Notes under the pieces: model-generated
What the model was told of the DNA's origin: nothing
Seen by the model: the letters and a program-made list of their open reading frames with translations, nothing else
Database searches by the model: none
Shown here: in pieces, positions 16,730-24,502 of the stretch
Layout of the letters: each line of letters begins with the position of its first letter
Position numbering within the stretch: the first letter of the stretch is position 1
Assembly: GCA_016471375.1 (NCBI GenBank)
Contig: WGLZ01000043.1
Span: 1-32,802, forward strand
Source of the DNA: Cyanobacteria bacterium RI_101
GTDB lineage: Bacteria; Cyanobacteriota; Cyanobacteriia; Cyanobacteriales; Microcystaceae
Reading direction: 5' to 3'
DNA: 32,802 nucleotides
Translations under genes and position numbers: made by a program

Positions 16730-18388
16730 TTGCTAACGCGCCGTTTGATTCATTCTCTGCCCCTCGATCTAGCCCGCCGCATCGCCGCCGGCGAAGTGAT
16801 CGACTCTTGGCGGGCCGCGGCTCGGGAATTGACGGAAAACGCCCTAGACGCCGGCGCCGACCGGATCATCATTCGGTTTTGGCCGGATTTGTGGCAAATT
16901 CAGGTTCTCGACAACGGCGCTGGCATGGCTCTAGAAGATTTAGAGCGTTGCGCCTTGCCCTGCGCCACCAGTAAAATCCAGGTCTGGGAAGATTTAGCCC
17001 AGGCCCAAACCCTCGGTTTTCGGGGGGAGGCGCTCCATAGCTTGGCTCAGTTGGGAAACTTAACGATCCAGAGCCGCCCTGAAGACCAGCCGGAGGGCTG
17101 GCGCCTAGACTACGACGGACAGGGACGGCCCCAACGGCGAGAAATGCTAGCCAGCGCCCCCGGAACCTTAGTGACCGTCCGGGAGTTATTCGCCGCTCTC
17201 CCCCAGCGCCGAGAGGCGCTCCAGTCCTCTGGCTCCGCGACCAAAGCGATTCAGAGTTATGTGGAAATGATGGCGTTGGCCCATCCCCAGGTCGCCTGGC
17301 AGTTTTGGTTAGAGCGTCCGACCGGTTCTAAACTCATCGGTCAAATCAGCCCCGCGGCCGGCGCCGACCGGATTCTGCTCCAAATTCTTAAACGTCTCCA
17401 GCCTGGCGATCTCCTGCTCCGGGAGAGCCAACCCGCGCCGGCTAGTCGCTTAACCCTTTTGTTAGGACTGCCAGACCGTTGCCATCGCCACCGCCCGGAC
17501 TGGGTCAGGGTCATTCTCAACGGCCGCCCGGTTCACTGCCCAGAACTTGAGCAAGTTCTTCTCGGCGCTTTTCAGCGGGCCTTACCCCAGGGGCGCTTTC
17601 CCCTCTGCGTCGCCTCTTTATCCCTACCGCCGGATCAGGTGGACTTTAACCGCCATCCCGCTAAAACCGAGGTTTACCTAGCGGCGCTCCCCCAATGGCG
17701 AGAGCTTCTACAACGGGAGCTGGGGATGGCTTTAGGGGATTGTCCCCCTCGGATCGGCGCTCCGGCCCGGTTGCAAACCTTACTGAAAACGGCGGAATCG
17801 TCCCAGGTTTACGAACCCAATCCCCTAACCGCGTCTTTAAGTTCCCTCCTCCAACCCCGGGGGTTAAGGGTGGTGGGTCAGATTAATCAAACTTATATTC
17901 TTGTGGAAGAGGAAAACGGCTTACTGTTGGTGGAGCAACACGTGGCCCAGGAGCGGGTTCTCTTTGAGGCGCTGGAGGACGATTGGCCCGTGGTTTCCTT
18001 GCCCCAACCCCTCTTGGTTTCCGGTTTAACCCCCGCCCAGGTAGAGCGCCTGATGGAATTTCCCCTAGAGATTGAACCCTTCGGCGAAAACCTTTGGGCT
18101 TTACGGACGGCGCCGGCGCCGTTATTGGCGATGGAAAATCCCGAGGCGGTTTTGGCGGAACTGAGCCTCTGCGGCTCCCTTTCCCAGGCCCAGGCGACAT
18201 TAGCCTGTCGGGCCGCGATTAAAAACGGGACTCTGTTAACGCAGAAAGAGATGGAGGAACTGATCGGCGCTTGGCAAAAGACCCGTCAGCCCCACACCTG
18301 CCCCCACGGGCGCCCTATTTATCTGGAGCTAAAGGAATCTTCCCTCGCTCGCTTTTTCCGGCGCTCGTGGATTGTCGGTAAGGATTAA
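16730..18388 (+). CDS. mutL: DNA mismatch repair protein MutL
   Basis: The 552-residue MutL has an N-terminal GHKL ATPase: RIAAGEVIDS, ELTENALDAGAD, DNGAGM, ATSKI and GFRGEALHSLAQL. It continues through VDFNRHPAKTEV to a C-terminal dimerisation/nuclease domain. That domain has EQHVAQERVLFE (nuclease motif (D/E)QHAxxExxxxE), ACRAAIKNGTLL and CPHGRPIYLEL. These suggest an endonuclease-type MutL, as expected where MutH is absent, with Glu in place of the more usual Asp at the first motif position. The start is a TTG at 16730, giving a family-like 'LIHSLP' opening; no better ATG is available. No mutS is in the window. The stop lies 2 bp from the convergent murA stop. Confidence 0.93.
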   Translation: MLTRRLIHSLPLDLARRIAAGEVIDSWRAAARELTENALDAGADRIIIRFWPDLWQIQVLDNGAGMALEDLERCALPCATSKIQVWEDLAQAQTLGFRGEALHSLAQLGNLTIQSRPEDQPEGWRLDYDGQGRPQRREMLASAPGTLVTVRELFAALPQRREALQSSGSATKAIQSYVEMMALAHPQVAWQFWLERPTGSKLIGQISPAAGADRILLQILKRLQPGDLLLRESQPAPASRLTLLLGLPDRCHRHRPDWVRVILNGRPVHCPELEQVLLGAFQRALPQGRFPLCVASLSLPPDQVDFNRHPAKTEVYLAALPQWRELLQRELGMALGDCPPRIGAPARLQTLLKTAESSQVYEPNPLTASLSSLLQPRGLRVVGQINQTYILVEEENGLLLVEQHVAQERVLFEALEDDWPVVSLPQPLLVSGLTPAQVERLMEFPLEIEPFGENLWALRTAPAPLLAMENPEAVLAELSLCGSLSQAQATLACRAAIKNGTLLTQKEMEELIGAWQKTRQPHTCPHGRPIYLELKESSLARFFRRSWIVGKD

Positions 18389-18390
18389 CC

Positions 18391-19767
18391 TTAACCGGCA
18401 GTATCTTCCGCGGGCACCCAGACCCGGCGCAGATTAGCGCCGAGACCCCGGAGCTTGCCTTCGATGTCCTCATAACCCCGGTCGAGGTGCTTGAGACCCT
18501 GAACCACAGTTTTGCCCTCCGCGGCCAGACCGGCGATCACCAGCGCCGCCGAAGCCCGCAGATCCGTGGACATCACCGGAGCGCCGGAGAGGAAGGGAAC
18601 GCCCTGAATAATGGCGCTGTTGCCCTTAACTTTGATGTTGGCGCCCATCCGTTGCAGTTCCGCCACGTGCTGGAGCCGATTTTCAAAGACCGTTTCCGTG
18701 ACCACGCTGTTGCCTTCGCTCATGGCCAGAACCGCCATAAACTGGGCCTGCATATCCGTGGGAAAACCGGGGTAGGGGAGGGTTTCAATGTCGGCGCCCC
18801 GCAGAGATTTGGGGATTAAGCGCACCCGGTCGGGGCCTTCCACCACCACTTCGGGGCCCATTTCCCGCAACTTAGCGATGGCGGAGGAAAGGTGATCCGG
18901 CACCACCGGGAAGAGGCTAATTTCCGAATGGGTAATCGCGCCGGCGCAGAGGAAGGTGGCGGCTTCAATCCGGTCGGGAATGATGGGGAAGTCCGTGGCG
19001 TGGAGGCGCTCCACCCCTTCGATCATAATGGTGGCGGTGCCGTCCCCCTTAATGCGGGCGCCCATGGAGCGGCAGAAGTTGGCCAAATCGACAATTTCCG
19101 GCTCCTGGGCGGCGTTGCCGATGACGGTTTCCCCCTCCGCTAGAGTGGCGGCCATCATGATCGTTTCCGTGGCGCCGACGCTGGGATAGTCGAGGTAAAT
19201 ATTGGCGCCCGTCAACCGGCGCCGGTTGCCCCGCACATTGGCGTGGACGACCCCGTGTTCAATGCGCACGTCGGCGCCCATGGCGTGGAGACCCCGGACA
19301 TGGAGATCCACGGGCCGGGCCCCGATGGCGCAACCGCCGGGCAGGGGCACTTGGGTGGTTCCCAATCGCGCCAGGAGGGGGCCGATGACAAAAAAGCTGG
19401 CCCGCAGTTGGGAAACGAGTTCGTAGGGCGCCTGGGATTGACCGATATCGCGGGCGTCAATGTCTAGACAATCCCCGGAGCGCCGCAGTTTCACCCCAAT
19501 GGCGCTCAAGATTTGACACATCCGGTCGATATCCGCCAGCGCCGGCAGGTTCCTGAGCCGACAGTCGTCGGAGCAGAGCAGGGTGCCCGCCATAATCGCC
19601 AGGGCGGAATTTTTAGCCCCGCTGACGCGGACTTCCCCCCGGAGGGACGCTCCGCCGTAGACCTCGATAACCGGTTGCAATCCTTCGGTGGATTGGGGGG
19701 TTGCGCTGGTCGCTTCATGAATCGTCTTAATAGCCTTTTCCTCCCGGAACGATAGAGAATTATCCAT
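18391..19767 (-). CDS. murA: UDP-N-acetylglucosamine 1-carboxyvinyltransferase
   Basis: The first committed enzyme of peptidoglycan synthesis transfers enolpyruvate from PEP to UDP-GlcNAc in the cytosol. The sequence shows '[13 protein letters not shown]', '[15 protein letters not shown]' with catalytic Cys146 (the fosfomycin target), '[14 protein letters not shown]', '[12 protein letters not shown]', '[13 protein letters not shown]' and '[17 protein letters not shown]', all canonical. It is 458 residues, with about 30 more at the N-terminus than E. coli MurA, a Ser/Thr/Glu-rich tail. Start: ATG at 19767 in an AT-rich leader (19768-19850). It stands alone, tail-to-tail with mutL. Confidence 0.95.
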   Translation of the reverse strand: MDNSLSFREEKAIKTIHEATSATPQSTEGLQPVIEVYGGASLRGEVRVSGAKNSALAIMAGTLLCSDDCRLRNLPALADIDRMCQILSAIGVKLRRSGDCLDIDARDIGQSQAPYELVSQLRASFFVIGPLLARLGTTQVPLPGGCAIGARPVDLHVRGLHAMGADVRIEHGVVHANVRGNRRRLTGANIYLDYPSVGATETIMMAATLAEGETVIGNAAQEPEIVDLANFCRSMGARIKGDGTATIMIEGVERLHATDFPIIPDRIEAATFLCAGAITHSEISLFPVVPDHLSSAIAKLREMGPEVVVEGPDRVRLIPKSLRGADIETLPYPGFPTDMQAQFMAVLAMSEGNSVVTETVFENRLQHVAELQRMGANIKVKGNSAIIQGVPFLSGAPVMSTDLRASAALVIAGLAAEGKTVVQGLKHLDRGYEDIEGKLRGLGANLRRVWVPAEDTAG

Positions 19768-19930
19768 AAATGTAAAATTCGCTTAACAGTTTAGCGGAAT
19801 TCTGTCAATTTATTGATTTTGAGTCCTAAATTTGTTAGATAGTTCCAATTCCGCGCCCTCGGAGAGGAAATTGGCGCTGGGCCCTTGACTTTAGCGCCGC
19901 CCTGGGAGATGATGATAAATCGTGACCTAT

Positions 19931-20014
19931 GCGGAACTGGCGGAATTGGTAGACGCGCTAGATTCAGGTTCTAGTGTTCGCAAGGACTTCCGGGTTCAAG
20001 TCCCGGGTTCCGCA
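19931..20014 (+). tRNA. trnL-CAG: tRNA-Leu (anticodon CAG)
   Basis: The 84-nt class II tRNA has acceptor arms GCGGAAC / GTTCCGC with discriminator A at 20014, an anticodon stem CTAGA/TCTAG and loop TTCAGGT, giving anticodon CAG (reads CUG). The long variable arm GTTC-GCAA-GGAC and the T arm CCGGGTTCAAGTCCCGG are clear. No intron and no encoded CCA. A TTGACT box lies about 40 bases upstream (19885-19890). Confidence 0.97.
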
Positions 20015-20031
20015 TCGCCCCCAAGGAAACC

Positions 20032-20862
20032 GTGAAAGAGTTTCCCAACGCGGTCTTAACCAGCCGCCAAAACCCCCTGATTAAGCGCCTACGGAAGTTA
20101 CAACAATCCAAGGGGCGCCGAGAGCAGGGCTGTTTGCTCCTAGAAGGAACCCATCTTTTAGAAGCGGCGCTCGCCCATCTAGACCGGCTGGAATGGGTCG
20201 GCGCTACGGACGCTTGGCAACAAAAATATCCCCAACTCTGGCGTCGGGCCTTAAACCAGAGTCAAGACAGCGCCGAGGTTAGTCCTGAAGTTCTCGCGGC
20301 GCTAACGACCACCCCCAGTCCCGACGGCGTGGCGGCGGTGATTGCCGACTCGACGCCAAATTTAACCCCGCCCCCGACGCCTTCCTTAGCTCTGCTTTTA
20401 GACCGTCTGCAAGATCCCGGCAACCTGGGAACGATTCTCCGGGTCGGCGCCGCGGCGGGACTTCCGGGACTCTGGTTAACCCCGGACTGCGTCGATTTGG
20501 GCAACCCCAAGGTTCTGCGGGCCTCCGCCGGCGCTTGGTTTCAGACGCCCCGACAGATTCTTAACGATCCTATTTCCTGGGTTCAATCCCTAAGCGCCCA
20601 GGGCTATCAAATCATCGCCGCGGCGCCTAGAGCGCCGAAACTCTACTGGGATTTGGATTTTAGCCGTCCCACCCTGCTCCTGTTGGGGAGCGAAGGCCAG
20701 GGCCTGCGGCCGGAATTGGCGGCGCTGGCCAACGAAGCCGCGGCGATTCCCCAGGCGCCGGGAGTAGAGTCCTTGAACGCGGCCGTCAGCGCCGCCTTGA
20801 TCCTTTACGAAGCCCGGCGCCAGGGCGGAGGTTCTATTTTTTCGCTCAAAGGCCAATCCTAG
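20032..20862 (+). CDS. TrmH/SpoU-family RNA 2'-O-methyltransferase
   Basis: The 276-residue protein has an N-terminal RNA-binding part ('NPLIKRLRKLQQSKGRREQG', 'LLEGTHLLEAAL') and a C-terminal SPOUT knot: motif 1 LLDRLQDPGNLGTILRVGAAAG, shown here as LLDRLQDPGNLG plus TILRVGAAAG; motif 2 LLLGSEGQGL; motif 3 ESLNAAVSAALILYEARRQ. Such enzymes methylate 2'-OH groups in rRNA (RlmB/TsnR types) or tRNA with SAM. The N-terminal domain favours an rRNA target; this is inferred. Start is a GTG preceded by AAGGAAAC, 17 bp after tRNA-Leu, so it probably shares the tRNA promoter. Confidence 0.88.
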   Translation: MKEFPNAVLTSRQNPLIKRLRKLQQSKGRREQGCLLLEGTHLLEAALAHLDRLEWVGATDAWQQKYPQLWRRALNQSQDSAEVSPEVLAALTTTPSPDGVAAVIADSTPNLTPPPTPSLALLLDRLQDPGNLGTILRVGAAAGLPGLWLTPDCVDLGNPKVLRASAGAWFQTPRQILNDPISWVQSLSAQGYQIIAAAPRAPKLYWDLDFSRPTLLLLGSEGQGLRPELAALANEAAAIPQAPGVESLNAAVSAALILYEARRQGGGSIFSLKGQS

Positions 20863-20880
20863 GGCGGTTCTAGAGCTTAG

Positions 20881-20908
20881 TTCGACAGTCGGCTAAAGCG
20901 AGTACGAT
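20881..20908 (+). promoter_or_regulatory. Candidate putA promoter
   Basis: TTCGAC (20881-20886) and TACGAT (20903-20908) are 16 bases apart, about 80 bp before the preferred putA start. GCGAGT (20898-20903) and ACTCGC (20925-20930) form inverted arms that could be a regulator site. The match is moderate. Confidence 0.3.
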
Positions 20909-20987
20909 ATTTTTAGGGGTCTTAACTCGCCCTATTCTGACCGTCGCCCAGTCAGATTTGATCTTAAATATTTGGAGTCCCGTCACC

Positions 20988-23960
20988 GTGGTTGCCCAAC
21001 TCACTACCCCCAACGCCTACGAAGCCCAAATCCAAACCATCGCCCGGGAACTGTTAGCCCAGACCCGCGAGCGCCGTTCCCTTTGGGACAAGATCAGCGA
21101 CAACTTTCGCTGGGACGACAAGCTTCTGGACTGGGCCATGGGCAATCCGGGGCTACGGATGCAGTTGTTTCGCTTTATCGACTGCCTGCCGGCCTTAAAA
21201 AGCAACGCCGAAATCGCCCACCATCTCCAGCAGTATTTGGGGCAAGAAACAGTAGAACTACCCAGCGCCCTCAAGGGGATTTTAAACTTTACCGACTCCC
21301 ATTCGGCGCCGGCCCAACTGGCCGCGGCTACCATTAGCAAGGCCACGGAAACCTTGGCTTTTAAATATATCGCCGGGGAAACCATCGAGCAGGTGATCAA
21401 AGCGGTGGAGCGCCTACGACGGGAAAAAATGGGCTTTACCATCGACCTCTTGGGGGAGGCGGTGATCACGGAGGCGGAAGCCCAGGGGTATTGGCAGAGT
21501 TATTTGGATTTAATGGCTCAGTTGGCCCAACAGGCCAAAAGTTGGAGCAAGGTGGCCCAGATTGACGAGGCGGACGGAGAGCTTTTACCCCAGGTGCAGG
21601 TGTCGGTAAAACTAACGGCCTTCTATTCCCAGTTCGACCCCCTCGACCCGGAAGGCAGTAAAGCCAAGGTCTGCGAGCGGATTCGGGAACTGCTCCGGCG
21701 GGCGAAGGATCTCGGCGTGGCGGTGCATTTTGACATGGAGCAGTACGCCTACAAGGATTTAATCCTCTCCATTTTGCAGGAGTTACTGCTAGAGGAGGAA
21801 TTTCGTCCCCGTTCCGACATCGGCATTACCCTCCAGGCCTACCTTCAGGATTCCGAGGCGGATTTGCGGAAAATCATCGACTGGGGCAAACACCGGGGCT
21901 ATCCCCTGACGGTGCGCTTAGTTAAAGGCGCCTACTGGGATCAGGAAATTATTAAGGCCCAGCAGAGCCATTGGCCCATTCCCGTCTATCACGAAAAGGC
22001 CGCCACCGACGCCAACTACGAGCGCCTCACCCGCCTGTTGTTGGAAAATCACGAGTATCTCTACGGCGCCATCGGCAGTCACAACGTCCGCTCCCAGGCG
22101 ACGGCCTGCGCTATTGCGGAAAGCTTAAATATTCCTAAACGGCGCTTTGAGTTGCAAGTCCTCTACGGCATGGGGGACAGTTTAGCCAAGGCGCTGGTGA
22201 AGCGGGGGCACCGGGTGCGGGTTTACGCCCCCTACGGCAAACTTCTACCGGGTATGGCCTATCTGATTCGGCGCTTGTTGGAGAATACGGCCAATAGCTC
22301 CTTTTTAAAACAGAGTTTAGAAGACCGACCCGCGGAGGAGTTAATCTCGGCGCCCCAGGTGAAAAATCTTCCCCCTCTGCCCCTAGTGGGCTACGCCAAC
22401 GCGCCGGATACGGACTACGCGCGGGGGGAGAATCGGGAGGCGGCTTGGGCGGCGTTAGCGCAGGTTAAAGGCGCTTTGGGCAAAACTTATTTACCCTTGA
22501 TTAACGGCCAGTGGGTCACCACCCAGGAGACCATCGACTCGGTGAATCCCTGCCGTCCCCAGGAAATTGTCGGGCGGGTGGGCTTAATTGACCTGGAACA
22601 GGCGGAAGAAGCCATGGACTGGGCAAAACAGGCCTTCCCAGCCTGGAAACAAACCCCCGTTAGCGAACGGTGCGCCCTGCTCCGGCGGGCGGCGGAGTTA
22701 ATGGAACAACGCCGTCATCTCTTGAACGCTTGGATTTGTTTAGAAGTGGGGAAAATTTTGCCCCAGGCCGACGCCGAGGTTTCGGAGGCCATTGATTTCT
22801 GCCGCTACTACGCCGAGGAAATGGAGCGCCTAGAGCGGGGGCATAACTACGACATCGCCGGGGAAACCAACCGTTACCATTACCAACCCCGAGGAATCGC
22901 TTTAGTGATCTCCCCCTGGAACTTTCCCCTAGCCATCGCTGTGGGTATGACCGTCGCGGCGCTGGTCACCGGCAACTGTACCCTGCTGAAACCGGCGGAA
23001 ACCTCCACGGTGATCGCGGCCCAATTCGCCCAAATTTTAGTGGACGCGGGTTTTCCCCCAGGGGTCTTCCAATTAATTCCCGGGCAAGGCTCCGTCATCG
23101 GCGCCCATCTGGTCAACCATCCCGACGTCCATCTCATCGCCTTCACCGGCTCCCGGGAAGTGGGGTGCCGGATTTACGCCGACGCGGCGGTGCTCCAACC
23201 CGGACAAAAACACCTCAAGCGGGTGATCGCTGAGATGGGGGGTAAAAACGCCATGATTGTGGACGAAAGCGCCGATTTAGACCAAGCGGTAGCCAGCGCC
23301 GTCTATTCCGCCTTTGGCTACACCGGGCAAAAATGCTCCGCCTGCTCCCGGATTATTGTTCTCGACACGGTTCATGACGCTTTCCTGGAGCGGTTTGTGG
23401 AAGCGACTCGTTCCCTCAATATCGGCGATACAGATTTACCCAGCACCCAGGTGGGGCCGGTGATTGACGCCCGCTCCCAGGAACGGATTCTGGCCGCCAT
23501 CGCTCAAGCAAAAACGGAAGCGGAGCCGGCGCTGGAGCGGGAAGTGGATCTACCAGGCTACTTTGTCGGCCCCACCATTTTCAAAAACGTGGCGCCCGAC
23601 GCCGCCATCGCCCAGCAGGAAATCTTCGGCCCCGTGGTGGCGGTGATTAAAGTGAGTTCCTTCGACGAGGCGCTGGCCGTGGCTAACGGCACGGATTACG
23701 CCCTCACCGGCGGTCTCTTCTCCCGCACCCCCGAGCACATCGACCGAGCGGCCCGGGAATTTGAGGTGGGCAACCTTTATATCAACCGCACCATCACCGG
23801 CGCTATTGTCTCCCGTCAACCCTTCGGCGGCTTCAAACTCTCCGGCGTCGGCTCCAAAGCCGGCGGCCCCGATTACCTCCTGCAATTCCTCGAACCCCGC
23901 CACGTCACGGAAAATATCCAGCGCCAAGGTTTCGCCCCCATTGTCGGCGCTGAGCAGTAA
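20988..23960 (+). CDS. putA: Bifunctional proline dehydrogenase / P5C dehydrogenase
   Basis: The 990-residue PutA oxidises proline to pyrroline-5-carboxylate (FAD) and then to glutamate (NAD), channelling the intermediate. Proline dehydrogenase barrel, about 150-430: 'GVAVHFDMEQYAYKDL', 'VRLVKGAYWDQEI', 'YHEKAATDANYERL', 'YGMGDSLAKAL', 'RVYAPYG' and 'YLIRRLLENTANSSF'. ALDH domain, about 490-970: 'SPWNFPLAIAVGM', 'FTGSREVG', 'IAEMGGKNAMIVD' and GYTGQKCSACSR with catalytic Cys783. There is no N-terminal ribbon-helix-helix domain, so unlike E. coli PutA it should not bind DNA. I chose the GTG at 20988 over the TTG at 20958 because a GGAG lies 11 bases upstream and the length then equals the cyanobacterial norm of about 990. 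It stands alone. Confidence 0.95.
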   Translation: MVAQLTTPNAYEAQIQTIARELLAQTRERRSLWDKISDNFRWDDKLLDWAMGNPGLRMQLFRFIDCLPALKSNAEIAHHLQQYLGQETVELPSALKGILNFTDSHSAPAQLAAATISKATETLAFKYIAGETIEQVIKAVERLRREKMGFTIDLLGEAVITEAEAQGYWQSYLDLMAQLAQQAKSWSKVAQIDEADGELLPQVQVSVKLTAFYSQFDPLDPEGSKAKVCERIRELLRRAKDLGVAVHFDMEQYAYKDLILSILQELLLEEEFRPRSDIGITLQAYLQDSEADLRKIIDWGKHRGYPLTVRLVKGAYWDQEIIKAQQSHWPIPVYHEKAATDANYERLTRLLLENHEYLYGAIGSHNVRSQATACAIAESLNIPKRRFELQVLYGMGDSLAKALVKRGHRVRVYAPYGKLLPGMAYLIRRLLENTANSSFLKQSLEDRPAEELISAPQVKNLPPLPLVGYANAPDTDYARGENREAAWAALAQVKGALGKTYLPLINGQWVTTQETIDSVNPCRPQEIVGRVGLIDLEQAEEAMDWAKQAFPAWKQTPVSERCALLRRAAELMEQRRHLLNAWICLEVGKILPQADAEVSEAIDFCRYYAEEMERLERGHNYDIAGETNRYHYQPRGIALVISPWNFPLAIAVGMTVAALVTGNCTLLKPAETSTVIAAQFAQILVDAGFPPGVFQLIPGQGSVIGAHLVNHPDVHLIAFTGSREVGCRIYADAAVLQPGQKHLKRVIAEMGGKNAMIVDESADLDQAVASAVYSAFGYTGQKCSACSRIIVLDTVHDAFLERFVEATRSLNIGDTDLPSTQVGPVIDARSQERILAAIAQAKTEAEPALEREVDLPGYFVGPTIFKNVAPDAAIAQQEIFGPVVAVIKVSSFDEALAVANGTDYALTGGLFSRTPEHIDRAAREFEVGNLYINRTITGAIVSRQPFGGFKLSGVGSKAGGPDYLLQFLEPRHVTENIQRQGFAPIVGAEQ

Positions 23961-23975
23961 TTTCATAACTCGGTA

Positions 23976-23998
23976 GGACGCGTTAGCGCAACGCGTCC
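23976..23998. terminator. Strong hairpin after putA
   Basis: GGACGCGTT (23976-23984) and AACGCGTCC (23990-23998) form a perfect 9-bp stem with a 5-base loop AGCGC, 16 bp after the putA stop. It lacks a following T-run (CCTTGACA follows). It may be a factor-dependent stop site, or a member of a repetitive palindromic family of the kind common in cyanobacterial intergenic DNA. Confidence 0.5.
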
Positions 23999-24070
23999 CC
24001 TTGACAAGCCGCCTAGATTGCGATTTCTGAGGAGATCCCGGTTAAGGTCTTCAGCGCCGTTCCAATGATT

Positions 24071-24085
24071 CCCCTAAAATAGGGG
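24071..24085 (+). promoter_or_regulatory. Palindrome overlapping a -10-like box before the cupin gene
   Basis: CCCCTA-AAA-TAGGGG is a 6-bp inverted repeat around TAAAAT (24075-24080), 25 bases before the cupin ATG. The arrangement fits an operator over a -10 element, but no matching -35 is evident. Confidence 0.3.
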
Positions 24086-24110
24086 CAATGTCTCCCCAAG
24101 GTTCAGCGCC

Positions 24111-24497
24111 ATGAATCACGTCAAGGAAGCCCCCGAGGTTTTGGACCACGATCATCCCACCCGCAATCCCCCCTGGGGCACCGTCACGGTTCTGGAAGAG
24201 GGCCCCCGCTACCGGATTAACCGTCTGGTGATCAAGCCGGGACGCCACATGAGCGCCCAGATGCACTACCACCGGAGCGAGCATTGGGTGGTGGTCTCCG
24301 GCACAGCCAAGGTCGTCTGCAACGGCGAAGAAAAACTTCTTCGTCAAAAGGAGTCCACCTACGTTCCCATGAACACGCCCCATCGGGTGGAGAATCCCGG
24401 CGTCATTGACTTGGTGATGATCGAAGTGCAAAACGGCGAGTATCTGGGAGACGACGATATTGTCCGCTTTGACGAACCCGCCTCTAATCCCGACTAA
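24111..24497 (+). CDS. Single-domain cupin, phosphomannose isomerase type II-like
   Basis: The 128-residue protein is a single cupin barrel. Motif 1 'MSAQMHYHRSEHWVVVSGTA' contains the metal ligands His, His and Glu. Motif 2 is 'STYVPMNTPHRVENPG', with the final His. The sequence matches the cupin half of bifunctional mannose-6-phosphate isomerase/mannose-1-phosphate guanylyltransferases, here as a free domain, so sugar-phosphate isomerisation (fructose-6-P/mannose-6-P) is the best guess. A free-standing small cupin could have another sugar substrate. It lies 5 bp before the TgpA-like gene and is probably co-transcribed with it. Confidence 0.84.
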   Translation: MNHVKEAPEVLDHDHPTRNPPWGTVTVLEEGPRYRINRLVIKPGRHMSAQMHYHRSEHWVVVSGTAKVVCNGEEKLLRQKESTYVPMNTPHRVENPGVIDLVMIEVQNGEYLGDDDIVRFDEPASNPD

Positions 24498-24502
24498 GCG
24501 CC

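Noticed and set aside
19931-20014. tRNA-Leu group I intron
   Set aside because: That intron occurs in the UAA gene of cyanobacteria; this is the CAG gene and is uninterrupted.
20958-20987. Upstream TTG as putA start
   Set aside because: GTG at 20988 has a GGAG at suitable distance and gives the usual family length.
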